A stretch of DNA of 64,000 nucleotides from Mactromeris polynyma (Eukaryota > Mollusca > Bivalvia > Venerida > Mactridae). Of this stretch, positions 36,001 through 43,211 are shown one piece after another (positions within the stretch are counted from its first letter, which is position 1; each line of letters begins with the position of its first letter). The notes under the pieces are model-generated. The model did no database searches. It had not been told where the DNA came from and saw only the letters and a list, made by a program, of their open reading frames with translations. Location of the stretch: assembly GCA_032209605.1 (NCBI GenBank), contig JASFXZ010000001.1, positions 25,548,619 to 25,612,618 of the forward strand. Direction: 5' to 3'. Made by a program: the position numbers and the translations under genes.

Positions 36001-37779
36001 CATACCAGATAAGAAGTTAGTGCTTTTTAAAACTGTTTCTTGTGCATGTTTTCTGGGTTAACAATGCAGGTTGTTTCCTAGTCACTGCCATTTGATAATT
36101 ATATGGAATGCTTGAAAAATGTCACTGATGACTTGAATGTGCATGGTTTGTTTGATTAATTGTTTAGGGCTGCATTTAATATAAATCAGATTGGAAATCA
36201 GTATTGGTGAATTTTTGTTTATACTAATTTATTTAAGGTCGATTGTGAAACACTTTTTGCAACTTATATTTCTCACTCTCGACACCTACTTCCTGATGGT
36301 ATCCATTCCCACGAGGGTACGAAAGAGAAGCCAGCTTTCCCTTTTTATGGTGAGAGTCAAACAAGGGAGATACTGGTACCATTTATTTGTTCTTTGGTAT
36401 GACACAGTCAGGTATCGAACCCAGACCTCCTGCACTCGAAGAGGACAGTGAATGTTTATAACGGAGATGTTAACTTTTGATGTTAGCATCACTGCAAATA
36501 AATATTTAGAGTATTAGTGTATCTTATCTTTAGATCTACAGTATAAGGATTAGGGTAAGTCATTTTAATTAGTGTAATTTTGGTTGTGTTTCAATATATT
36601 AAATATTTGAAACGCACAAATGATTAAAATGTATTGTATCATAGGTATATTAAATACTATAATTTCAGATTGTAATTACCGGTATATTTTTTGTTTATTA
36701 GTAGACCTATAACAACGCCACCTACCATGATGGTGAGGAATGTGCCAAAGGACAGTCAATTGTGGAAATTGTTTCATGAACACCGACAGTAAGTAATTAT
36801 GTCTCCCACATAAAAAATTATAGTGGGGAGACAAATTGATTTTGTGTGTGTTCGTCTGTCTTCCACAAAGTTTGTTCTCCTTAACCAATTGTCAGATTTA
36901 AACAAACTTCACATGAACAGTTGCTATCAAGCCTAATTTTTCTATCATAAACAATTTATTAGTATATCTCACTCATTTATAATAAATATAAACTGCCAAA
37001 GCATGTTGGTCACAGCTGCTTTGTTGCTAGATGATATGTTATTGCTTTGCATAATTATAATATGGTAATAAGCCTCAACCATATTTAAATTCTGTGAAGA
37101 GTTTCATACAAGGCCTTGATCAACTGCACTATATGCACTTTTACAATACAAGGGAATCAATATTCATATAACATATCTTTTGGTTTCAATTATATGTATA
37201 GTAATTTATTATCCAGGCCTGTGGCATTAGTGATTCATATACATGCATATTAAATAGTATTTACTTGAACTATTAAAACGTTTATTACAGCTAAATATCA
37301 TTCATAAATATTAGAAACAAAATCAAAATTTATTAACTTTTTTTGTCTCCCACATACAGTGTGGGAACCATATTTTTGTTGGCTTTTCTTAGAAAAGTTT
37401 GGCTGTCCAATCTCGAGGATCAAACAATTCAAACCCATAATTATTCTGAAAAGTGCTTTCTGGACTTACAGCAGTGTTTTATAGTCTCTAAGTGCTGTTG
37501 GCAGGGCATTCCAGAGCTTTGGCGCTATGGCTCTAAAACAACAATCACCATGTGAGACAAGTCTGAATGATTAGTTGTTCAATTCTAACTAAGTAAACTT
37601 GTTATCTAACAGTAATTGTTATAATTATTTTCAGGATGGCTCAAAATTACATACCAAGTGTCTTGTATAAAGAATTACTTGTGACAATTGTAATGCTGTA
37701 TTCACTGGCACCATATGAACAGTGTGCAGAGGTCTGCTGTTCGACCCAAAAGGATGGTAGACTTGTGTTCGGATTCTAA
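2139..37779 (+). CDS. Gene 1: MULE transposase–SWIM–Ulp1 protease–PHD fusion protein, 36 exons
   Basis: Exons: 2139-2254, 3139-3266, 7943-8055, 8393-8536, 9042-9287, 11952-12017, 12641-12956, 13747-13970, 15330-15505, 15917-16051, 16905-17134, 17567-17605, 19320-19376, 20041-20226, 20670-20726, 21292-21369, 22205-22317, 22984-23112, 23738-23806, 25212-25300, 26236-26359, 26647-26752, 27344-27381, 27928-28158, 28709-28939, 29953-30012, 30374-30409, 30710-30795, 32602-32704, 33227-33284, 33625-33653, 34003-34058, 34543-34651, 35954-36015, 36702-36788, 37635-37779. The total is 4,272 nt, or 1,423 codons plus stop, with every junction in phase. Nearly all introns are GT–AG; intron 33 is GC–AG. 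The ATG at 2139 is chosen because exon 1 splices in phase to exons 2 and 3. The exon 3 acceptor at 7942 is the least certain, because the better-looking AG at 7935 would create a stop. Domains seen: MULE core, SWIM zinc finger, C48/Ulp1 fold, PHD finger. Inferred role: a nuclear, chromatin-associated, transposase-derived protein with SUMO-protease-like and histone-reader parts. It may be a domesticated host gene or the gene of a very large transposon. Intactness across 36 exons argues that it is, or was recently, functional. Confidence 0.82.
3413..7813 (-). repeat. Left 61-bp tandem array, about 72 units, in gene 1 intron 2
   Basis: The unit contains GGTACCCAGAGGTCCTGCC followed by AATAACCATGATATATGCTG and a TATAGTATAG tail, and repeats every 61 bp (for example CTGCC at 3591 and 3652). 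Units vary at a few positions. The minus strand is open in all three frames, so frames as long as 568 codons (5131–6837) arise from the repeat alone, with a 61-residue superperiod. Within it are larger copy events of 854 bp (14 units; marker variant at about 4595 and 5449) and 610 bp (10 units; about 6680 and 7290). Strand is given relative to the matching array at 43212–45138, which is inverted. Confidence 0.97.
9564..10646 (+). mobile_element. Non-autonomous element with TAGTCCCC terminal inverted repeats and internal 162-bp repeats
   Basis: The left end TAGTCCCCTACCGGT (9564–9578) is the inverse of the right end GCCGGTAGGGGACTA (10632–10646), apart from one base. Near the left end is a (TCCG)n run at about 9612–9641. 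The interior is a tandem repeat with the phrase CTCAAAGGTCAAGGTCACAC at about 9732, 9862, 10024, 10186 and 10349, so the period is about 162 bp with one shortened unit. It has no coding capacity. It lies in gene 1 intron 5. Related ends occur at 35097–35299 and near 63557. Confidence 0.8.
10945..11020 (+). repeat. Possible tRNA-derived SINE fragment
   Basis: A box B-like GGGTTCAAATCCCA lies at about 10994–11007, downstream of a weak box A-like TAGTCTAAGGAGG. It sits in gene 1 intron 5. The A box is poor, so this is only a suggestion. Confidence 0.3.
11396..11603. mobile_element. 208-bp MITE with TACTGTAAAATCATT ends
   Basis: The ends TACTGTAAAATCATTTAATT and its inverse (…AATGATTTTACAGTA) flank an interior that is itself partly self-complementary, with TTTCGTGGTT facing AACCACGAAA. 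The layout is a short terminal-inverted-repeat element without coding capacity, in intron 5 of gene 1, with the terminal TA possibly the target duplication. Confidence 0.75.
12641..16051 (+). CDS. Gene 1 exons 7–10: MULE-class transposase core (residues 272–554)
   Basis: Exon 7 has the MULE signature GDVVLMDATYKTSKF with the first catalytic-type Asp at 301. The second lies in CFVSDFEERQ (Asp362). Exon 8 follows with ARVICQFHMIQAWHRW, the C-x2-H motif (C383, H386) that follows the second Asp in Mutator-like transposases. Exon 9 carries WTTNTVERQNRVFKEGF, matching the conserved N-x-x-E block; Glu473 is a candidate third acidic residue. All four exons are open and in phase. Family knowledge: this is the RNase H-like DDE fold of MULE transposases, which cut DNA. 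Whether it still cuts is unknown, but both Asp residues are present. Confidence 0.85.
13531..13622 (-). repeat. tRNA-derived SINE-like relic
   Basis: On the minus strand there is a box A-like TAGCCCAGTGGTCTAATGGG and, downstream, a box B-like GGTTTTGAATCC. It lies in gene 1 intron 7. No intact cloverleaf is apparent. Confidence 0.4.
14069..14246 (+). repeat. Dispersed repeat, copy 1 (related to 38040–38193)
   Basis: It shares with the second copy the blocks GACGTCAATATATCTA, GCGGAGAT, and a stretch containing AAAAAGAATCTAACACTCGT followed by TGTCAATTGATATAA and TTTTATCAAACT. The last block is nearly identical between copies. There is no coding capacity. It lies in gene 1 intron 8. Confidence 0.8.
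14625..14895. repeat. Nested inverted repeats with CRE-like palindromes
   Basis: GATGACGTCA and its inverse TGACGTCATC bracket a short ACGTGACG segment at about 14629–14662. Further on, 14778–14801 (GTGTTGTATTATAAAACACA…) pairs with 14872–14895, and inside it ATTAAATCAC pairs with GTGATTTAAT, forming a nested hairpin. It resembles a foldback MITE in intron 8. The TGACGTCA boxes match CREB/ATF sites, but nothing shows they are used. Confidence 0.6.
14903..15028 (+). repeat. Two tandem copies of a 61-bp AT-rich segment
   Basis: A segment starting TTTCTTAAATATAAATTATA and ending with a run of AAGTTTTTAAAATTTTAT occurs twice, 61 bp apart, with perfect identity over the unit. It is unrelated in sequence to the large 61-bp arrays, so the equal length looks like coincidence. 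Confidence 0.9.
16905..17134 (+). CDS. Gene 1 exon 11: SWIM zinc finger (residues 555–631)
   Basis: The exon encodes GSCTCYDQSRYGRPCKHMF, which fits the SWIM pattern C-x-C-x(n)-C-x-H: C585, C587, C597 and H599. SWIM fingers sit directly after MULE transposase cores in many Mutator-like and FAR1/ZSWIM-type proteins and bind DNA or protein. The position right after the transposase block, spliced in phase, supports a single fused protein. Confidence 0.88.
17567..21369 (+). CDS. Gene 1 exons 12–16: linker region (residues 632–770)
   Basis: These small exons join in phase 1 throughout. Exon 13 is rich in Glu, Thr and Gln. Exon 14 is a 62-codon exon that ends in a lysine-rich run (LRKKTKKTRK), a possible nuclear localisation signal. 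Exons 15 and 16 both end in a Gln-x-x-x-Cys-Ala-Gly motif with the same donor context (TGTGCAG followed by GTTAGCA). I recognise no domain. Intron 12 contains a 1.24-kb terminal-inverted-repeat element. Confidence 0.6.
17634..18872. mobile_element. 1.24-kb non-autonomous DNA transposon in intron 12
   Basis: The left end CACTCAACCGATTTAAAAAC (17636–17655) is matched perfectly in inverse at the right end (to 18870), each flanked by TA, which suggests a TA target duplication as in Tc1/mariner or pogo elements. The interior holds only short open frames (for example 18415–18618) with no transposase motif that I can see. It inserts 28 bp after the exon 12 donor. Confidence 0.85.
19388..19610 (+). 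repeat. Two tandem copies of a 116-bp segment after exon 13
   Basis: TGGAAATGTTTGACTGACTG followed by AGGCGGCAGACTGAC recurs 116 bp downstream (19390 and 19506) with a few changes, then TTGTTCCTTTTT and CGTCCCC blocks also recur. It begins just inside intron 13. No function is assigned. Confidence 0.8.
21617..21695 (-). repeat. tRNA-derived SINE (minus strand)
   Basis: The minus strand has box A-like CTAGTGGTAGAACGT and a strong box B, GGGTTCGATTCC, at tRNA spacing. On its 3' side the element continues to the shared phrase GTCAAACAAGGGA, also seen at about 36357 beside another box B (GGGTTCGATACC). The two are therefore members of one SINE family. Confidence 0.6.
22205..26752 (+). CDS. Gene 1 exons 17–22: C48/Ulp1-type protease domain (residues 771–981)
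   Basis: Exon 19 encodes GGCHWCLV with the catalytic-type His870 followed by Trp. Exon 20 continues IVCPKIRKIVYLNPLG, placing Asn887 exactly 17 residues after the His, where Ulp1/SENP enzymes carry the catalytic Asp. Exon 21 has RHAKQPDGSSCGIYVMK: Gln933 and Cys939 are six residues apart, the usual oxyanion-Gln to nucleophile-Cys spacing. Exons 17 and 18 (SLVSDE then VIDAFIHAM) resemble the substrate-entry start of the fold. Known family role: cleavage of SUMO or related modifiers. The Asn substitution leaves activity uncertain. Confidence 0.83.
27344..30409 (+). CDS. Gene 1 exons 23–27: charged linker with duplicated exon (residues 982–1179)
   Basis: Exons 24 (27928–28158) and 25 (28709–28939) are near-identical 231-nt, phase 0/0 exons that lie in a 781-bp tandem genomic duplication. 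Each encodes 77 residues: a basic part with RVRIEKQRPNRNKTKKL, then a part rich in Asp and Lys (LKDDDVDEKDCIDVT). Either copy, or both, can be included without changing frame. Exons 26 and 27 are short. No catalytic domain is recognised; it is probably a flexible, partly basic linker between protease and PHD finger. Confidence 0.7.
27711..29257 (+). repeat. 781-bp tandem duplication containing a coding exon
   Basis: Copy A runs 27711–28490 and copy B 28492–29257, offset by 781 bp. The copies differ at few positions (for example AAAAAACTG against AAGAAACTG in the exon) plus an indel of roughly 15 bp near the 3' end of copy B. The junction is at GTGAAAG. Low divergence in both exon and intron points to a recent event. 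Confidence 0.95.
29461..29866 (+). repeat. Pair of tRNA-like SINE fragments 340 bp apart
   Basis: The phrase TTGCTAGGCGATGGCG, then GTACAGTATGGGTTCGACTC and CCACTATAGGTGTAAAC, occurs at 29461–29520. A diverged copy lies at 29801–29866, where box B is degraded to GGGTTTGTATCCC. Both lie in the intron after the duplicated exon of gene 1. Confidence 0.6.
30710..32704 (+). CDS. Gene 1 exons 28–29: PHD finger (residues 1180–1242)
   Basis: Exon 28 ends HCVCMKPDDG and exon 29 begins KYWCCDSCDRWYHPWCIG, then AYFICPSC. Together they give a C4HC3 PHD finger: C1199, C1201, C1213 (or C1212), C1216, H1221, C1224, C1238, C1241. W1219 precedes the zinc-binding region's YH, as is typical. PHD fingers read histone H3 tails. 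The two exons are separated by an 1.8-kb intron largely filled with a 50-bp minisatellite, yet splice in phase 2. Confidence 0.88.
31250..32340 (+). repeat. Degenerate 50-bp minisatellite inside the PHD-splitting intron
   Basis: Units of about 50 bp carry AATACAGTCACCTGCTCACA, then ACAGCCACATTCAAACATA and AGTCATTC. The best conserved units are at about 31380–31560; later ones are heavily diverged with length changes. It fills most of the 1.8-kb intron between the two PHD exons of gene 1. It is stop-rich and non-coding. Confidence 0.9.
33227..37779 (+). CDS. Gene 1 exons 30–36: unrecognised C-terminal region (residues 1243–1423)
   Basis: Seven small exons encode a region with YSEALNIVSKVLGCGEQM, HHAFIEDTFSFIKCERRKF, LWKLFHEHRQMAQNYIP and the C-terminal end RLVFGF, stopping at TAA 37777–37779. 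The pattern of hydrophobic and charged residues suggests a helical fold. I do not recognise the family. Exon 33 uses a GC donor (AAG|GCAAGT at 34652). Exon 35 has a tandem NAGNAG acceptor at 36699–36704 that would add or drop one codon. No AATAAA is seen close to the stop. Confidence 0.65.
35097..35299. mobile_element. Short 203-bp relative of the TAGTCCCC-ended element
   Basis: The left end TAGTCCCCTACTGG faces the right end CTGGAAGGGGACTA. Near the left end TTAAGGTTTGCCCTCCATCA parallels the TTTACCCTCCGTC of the larger copy at 9564. It lies in gene 1 intron 33 and is non-coding. Confidence 0.65.
36290..36450 (-). repeat. tRNA-derived SINE, relative of the one at 21617
   Basis: A minus-strand box B, GGGTTCGATACC, sits next to a GAGTGCAGGAGGTCT stretch. 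The shared phrase GTCAAACAAGGGA links it to the copy at 21617. It lies in gene 1 intron 34. Confidence 0.5.
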
Positions 37780-38039
37780 CTTTTTTAAGCAGTGGATTTT
37801 TCCCCCTGGTTATTTCCCCCTTTCAATTTATTATGTATGTTTCAGGTCTAATATCTGTATATTTATAAGGGGTGTTCAATTAATATGCAGAAAATAGTAT
37901 AAGTATAATTGATTTTAATCTTATCATTATGAGTCACTGATGCCCTCTTTAACACATGACTTTGTTTGTATGCGGCAAGTATAACAAATACATATTTTTC
38001 TTACTGCACTGCATAATGACCTCACCTTTTCTCATAAAT

Positions 38040-38193
38040 GACGTCAATATATCTAAAAAATTACGTCATGTAATGGCGCCATTTATATTGCGGAGATTTT
38101 TTCAGGAGAAAAGATGATGTTTTCGTGTCTATTTGCTTCATGATAAAAAGAATCTAACACTCGTTGTCAATTGATATAACCTTTTATCAAACT
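38040..38193 (+). repeat. Dispersed repeat, copy 2 (related to 14069–14246)
   Basis: It shares GACGTCAATATATCTA, GCGGAGAT and the block AAAAAGAATCTAACACTCGT with the intron 8 copy. Same orientation and similar length make them members of one non-coding repeat family. Confidence 0.8.
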
Positions 38194-39704
38194 TGATCGT
38201 GAAATTGTTATTAATCTCGCCAAAGGCAAATTTTTCGTGTACACAACACAAACATAGGAGCCAGTCTCAAGAAAAACCTGCTATAATGACATGATGTTAT
38301 TATTATGTAACAATTGTCAGGGAGGGGAATCACGTGACTATTTGTAAGGGTAGTAAAGAGTTTTGTAATGGCGGAATCTGAGGTTAATATTATTTTATTA
38401 TTTAAACTAGATTCAATTTTACCTATTAATGTTGACCATTTTCGAGGTATCAACAACAAGTCACGCGATTCTTCTCCTTATAGTACTATATCTTAAATCT
38501 TTATCTCTAAACTTTCTCAGGAATTAGGTAAAAATAACATGTTATTTACTTAGGTGACCAAATTCTGAAAAGTACTTGGATTAAGAAACTTTAAGGAGGA
38601 GTATATTGGTAAAAACACTTATAGCCATTCACTAAAAATTATTATTTAGGATTTTTTTAAATAAATCATCTTTCTTGACGTGATGCTGTTTGAAAATATT
38701 TACGTCAAAGATTTAGCACATACTGAATTTATGAAATGCTTTGTTATGTCAAAAAACTTTTTAATGACATATGCGACGTCGCGCGAATGGCTTCGAATAG
38801 TGTCTCTTTAAAAATCGATATAACTTCTTAAAAAATCAGGATAATACATGTGACACAATTTCTTTTGCCTTTTGATTACTTATAAAAAAAATTTTTTTTA
38901 AATTATGAGAAACAAATAGTATATACTTTTGTCAATATACTGGTAGCAGTGTTTCCTGGAGAGCGGCTCATATGTGTAAAAGTACATAGACAAGTGGCAT
39001 AACTAAATGATAATTTGGAACGGAGCTTTTGCCCTTTTTTAAAATGTCCTTAAATTTCATATTCTGTTAACCTTCAAACTTTAATTACTATCATTATATT
39101 CTATCAAAATCTTACTTGGGGCATATGTTCCTTTTGTATTCAAATCATAACTAGGTGTTGAAGATTAGGTTTTTTGCAAAACTTGCCTTACAGCAGCTGG
39201 ATTGCTTTTGTTTCATGCGCAATATCTTTTAGGAATGTAAGGTCATTTTCTCTTTTAGATAAAATACTTACAATTCAGAAGTAGCCTGTGTAGGTGTGCT
39301 TTGATTGTACATTAATACTGTGTTTGTAACATACTATTTTCTGTATATTCTTGTGGTTCATCATTTTATGAAATGTCAGCTTTAATTTTGACTGGAAAAA
39401 AATCAATCGAGAGCAAATGCACCTGACATGCAAGGTTCACAGTGTTTGTTACACAAAATAACAACTTTTTCATATTTTATTATTTCTGCTGTAACATAAG
39501 TTGCATGTACTCTGTATGTTACAGTATTTAATAAAAACACAACCTTATTCTACATGATAGTTATAGCGTGTTCATTGTCTTCAAAACGATGATGTGATTC
39601 CCGCATAAATAGTTAGATGCATCCCTGCTTTGATAACAGGTTACCCGTTTTATTCAATGACATGACAATAACAAAAAGTTTAATGTTCATCCATATCACC
39701 AACA

Positions 39705-39790
39705 TTCTGAATAGCCCAGCGTATATTCTTCTACTTGTGGTCATTTCATGCAATTGGAGCAATCTTGGTTCGAATATCACTTGCAAAATA
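39705..39790 (+). repeat. tRNA-derived SINE-like relic
   Basis: Box A-like TAGCCCAGCGTAT is followed about 55 bp later by box B-like GGTTCGAATATC. The anticodon region is not clear. A second box B-like GGTTCGAATCC occurs on the minus strand at about 39948–39960. Confidence 0.4.
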
Positions 39791-40147
39791 ATATATTTTA
39801 TATTTTATTATAATTTTACTTAATGTATTGTATGACATTTTATATTAATAAAGTTTAGTGCTTATGTTTTATGTAGGATCTATTTATGATTATAGTTTTA
39901 ATAAATAAGGATAAAAAACCCACATAAGTAGATGCCGATTTCTGGATTCGAACCTATAAAAAACTATAAATATGTCTAAATAAGCAAACACTGTGTGTCT
40001 TACTACTGTTTTGATTTGGGATCTGTATTTGCCATAAATAGACATGTTTGTAAAAATATTTCATTTTCATTTGGTGATTATATATACAAACATGGGTATA
40101 ATGTCATGATTTTTCTTACATGTCGCAAATCATAAAGTCATGATTTT

Positions 40148-40603
40148 TCTTACCTGTCGCAGGTCATATGCTTGACTGTTAATAAAACAGTCTATTTGAC
40201 ATACTGGTTACTATAAATACCTTATGGAATATTCTTAACCACGGCTGGTTTTTGCCGTACACAAACTGTTTAAGGGCTTGGTACACAAACATATTTTGCA
40301 CGAAATTACTACACTAACAATGAGATATATTTAATCAATATAAACTGACTAGCAAAAATTTGGCTCCTGTATCATTAGGAATACACAAGTGTACATGAAT
40401 GTTTATCCTATGATGCACAAATTTTAGAATATATTTATTAACTATCAACATTAAACAGGTTGTGTTTTGTTTTTACATAATTTGAAAAGATTCTAGGATT
40501 TTGAGCATACCAAAGTCTTAAAGCACTGTAAATTTCCTGTGATATCTCATCGACCCGTCCAATAAATATTCAAGTATTCAAAATACCTGCGACAGGTTGT
40601 AAA
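40148..40603. mobile_element. Possible MITE with CCTGTCGCAGGT ends
   Basis: ACCTGTCGCAGGT at about 40152 and its inverse ACCTGCGACAGGT at about 40586 flank a 440-bp AT-rich interior without coding capacity. The motif is itself palindromic, so the pairing is weak evidence. A related phrase (GACCTGTCGCACATCATATG) occurs near 25740. Confidence 0.35.
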
Positions 40604-43211
40604 TTTGACTGATATACACTCATGTACATGATTATAAACTAGATTGTTTTTGTTTTAAGTAATCTGTCAATTTTCAAATTATGTTCTTATTTGTGGTGTA
40701 GTTTTTAGCATACCACCATCGCAATCCAATGGAAGTGGTTTAACTCCTAGCTGAGTTGGCACCTTTTTCAATGTTTTTTATATAACCCCAAAAATGAAAC
40801 ATCTATAGACTACAACTCACAGGTATAAACTGTTTTTTGAGTTTGAATACCTACAGTCAACATATTTCCAATTAATATTTTATGATTCAGTTGAATAAAT
40901 TTGTTTATTAAACAAATGCTGTGTTTATATAATAGTGTTATGAATGTTTACAGTTATTTTTATGTAATGTATTTTATTGCTTTTCAAGCATGATACAAAC
41001 AAAACACAGATTTTATTATAGTGTTGACAACAATGATTCCTTTAATTTGTTCAATAGAATAGTTCTCTCATAATCAGTACTTATTCAACCCATTACAGTT
41101 ACTGATAGATATTATCATCCTATTAACAATAGTCATAAGGTTCTTGTTTTCGATCATAGCTTTGTAATATGTAGTAGGTATCTTAAATTTTCCTTTGTGT
41201 ATAGTGTGGAGATAATAACCTGATCCTTGAACCCGCTATAAGCATAATTTAAGGTGATTAGATACTCTTTGATCTTGTTGTACAAGAGATTCTTAACATA
41301 TAAAATTCATGAAGTGCATTCTAATATTATTTTTAGAAAATTATGGACAGTTTTGCTAGGCTAGTTCTTGAGATATCCTTATATTTAGCGTAGAACCCCT
41401 AAATAGTGAGGTTTACATATATTAGGAAAAGTATGCCTTCCAAGTACATGAAAATTGGTGTATACGTAATTTTGCATGTAAGATAAAGATGTATAAGTTT
41501 TTTTGGACTGTGTACATAATTTTTATTTCCAAATATTATTTTATGACATCGTTTTTTGACCAAAAATCAATTTTACAACAAAAACTGGTTGTATAACATA
41601 ACATGGTGTTTTGATGCAAATCTTATGTCAATCAGAACATAAACAAGTTACATAGAAAAAATCACATCACTTGCTCAGCTAGATTTTATTTAATTTAGGT
41701 TTTAGTGTTTCATGAATCCATTAGGTACCCATTTGGTAGATATTACCAACGTTCGGTAACAAGTAACATGATTTAAGTGGATATGGATAATTATTGCGAT
41801 CAATTTAAATTACGTTTTACCAACGACCAATTAATGTGGCTGAACTTATGTGTCAGGAATTATTGGTTTAGCTAGTGATGGCTTGATATTGGTGTATTCA
41901 GTACTTGATAAAAGCTAACACACAGTAATAAGAAATTGTGGCTATTGAGAGAGTAATCTTTCATGATCATCTGTGTTAAAAGGAACCTTTTATTTGCGTC
42001 CGATTGAGACAGATTTCTTCTATTTCCTGTCACGCCTTAGTTATCCAATCGCCTTAACAGTTGATTTCTGGTCTATACTTAACTTCGATTGTATGTTCTC
42101 ACAAATCAAACGTATTTCAAATGTGTAACACAAAATATTTTGCTCATGGTAATTGATATATTTCTGTGATTTAAAGGGATATGTAAATTTTACATTTTGG
42201 CGGCCATCTTGATCAATGATCAATAATTACATTTTCTATCGAATAGCACTTAATCCAATGTGTTTGTAGTTGTCAATATTTAATTGAAAAGTAAATTGTA
42301 TAAAAAGACTGAAAAAAAATAATTTTATAGCACTTTTCTTATTTGGCAGCCATTTTGTTGGCCATTTTGGATATGTTCTGTATAAAGTATCAATTGAATG
42401 TCTACCAAGTTATTTGTAATAACAAATGCAATATACATATTTAAAATCTTGTTCTTAATGCATGTTTTTTATTGAAGAGATATGACATTTTTCCATTTCT
42501 GGGGCCGTCTTGAATATTTCAAAATGCCCAATGATGACAAAGTTGCATCATCCGGTTTCTATGTAGGGACATGTTATAGAACCATATTATGCAAATCATT
42601 TTGTGCATACTATTTTTTTGGGCTCATCGACTGGCGTACCGACTAAAGGACCTTGTAATATAATCATTGCATAAAGGTCAGGATCAGGTTTATATTTCTG
42701 CACTGTATATTGCCTAGCAGGCCAAGTTAAGTTTAGAGTTTATTCATGTATGATATTTACAATACTGAAAGTATGTTTAACACAAAGTATGTTTAACACA
42801 AATTAAACATAAATAAAAGAAAATTATAATGCACTATGTTGTTGTTATATATATATGTCAGCAAAATTGACTTGAGTCTAATTAAATGTGGAAAGCTCTT
42901 CCTATGCAGTTATATAACCCTTTGGTGCGTTAATTTTATTGACAAAGGCTGGTCACCGTATATGCAAGTCTCGGGGAATTCTGTCAGTCAAAACTATACT
43001 TAGTGCAAAAAGGAATTCAAATCAACTAAGTAAGTATGGAAATTACAATTTTTTGTCATATTATTGGTTAAAAACAAAGGGAATATATTTGTAAGCTTAA
43101 ATAAGATTTCAATTTTTTTTGGCATTGAGTAAAATTATATCCAAGCTTATTTATACCACATCAATTTATATCTTAGTAAAGGCAAGCCCTATGGGTATTT
43201 ACCATTAAACT

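Larger units (their letters stand above)
37780..43211. other. Intergenic stretch downstream of gene 1
   Basis: I see no credible exon. The contents are the gene 1 3' flank, a dispersed repeat at 38040–38193, tRNA-like relics at 39705–39790 and about 39930–40010, a possible MITE at about 40148–40603, degenerate repeats around 42180–42560 with recurrent GGC(A/G)GCCAT(C/T)TTG, and AT-rich sequence. All open frames are short and compositionally random. Confidence 0.6.
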
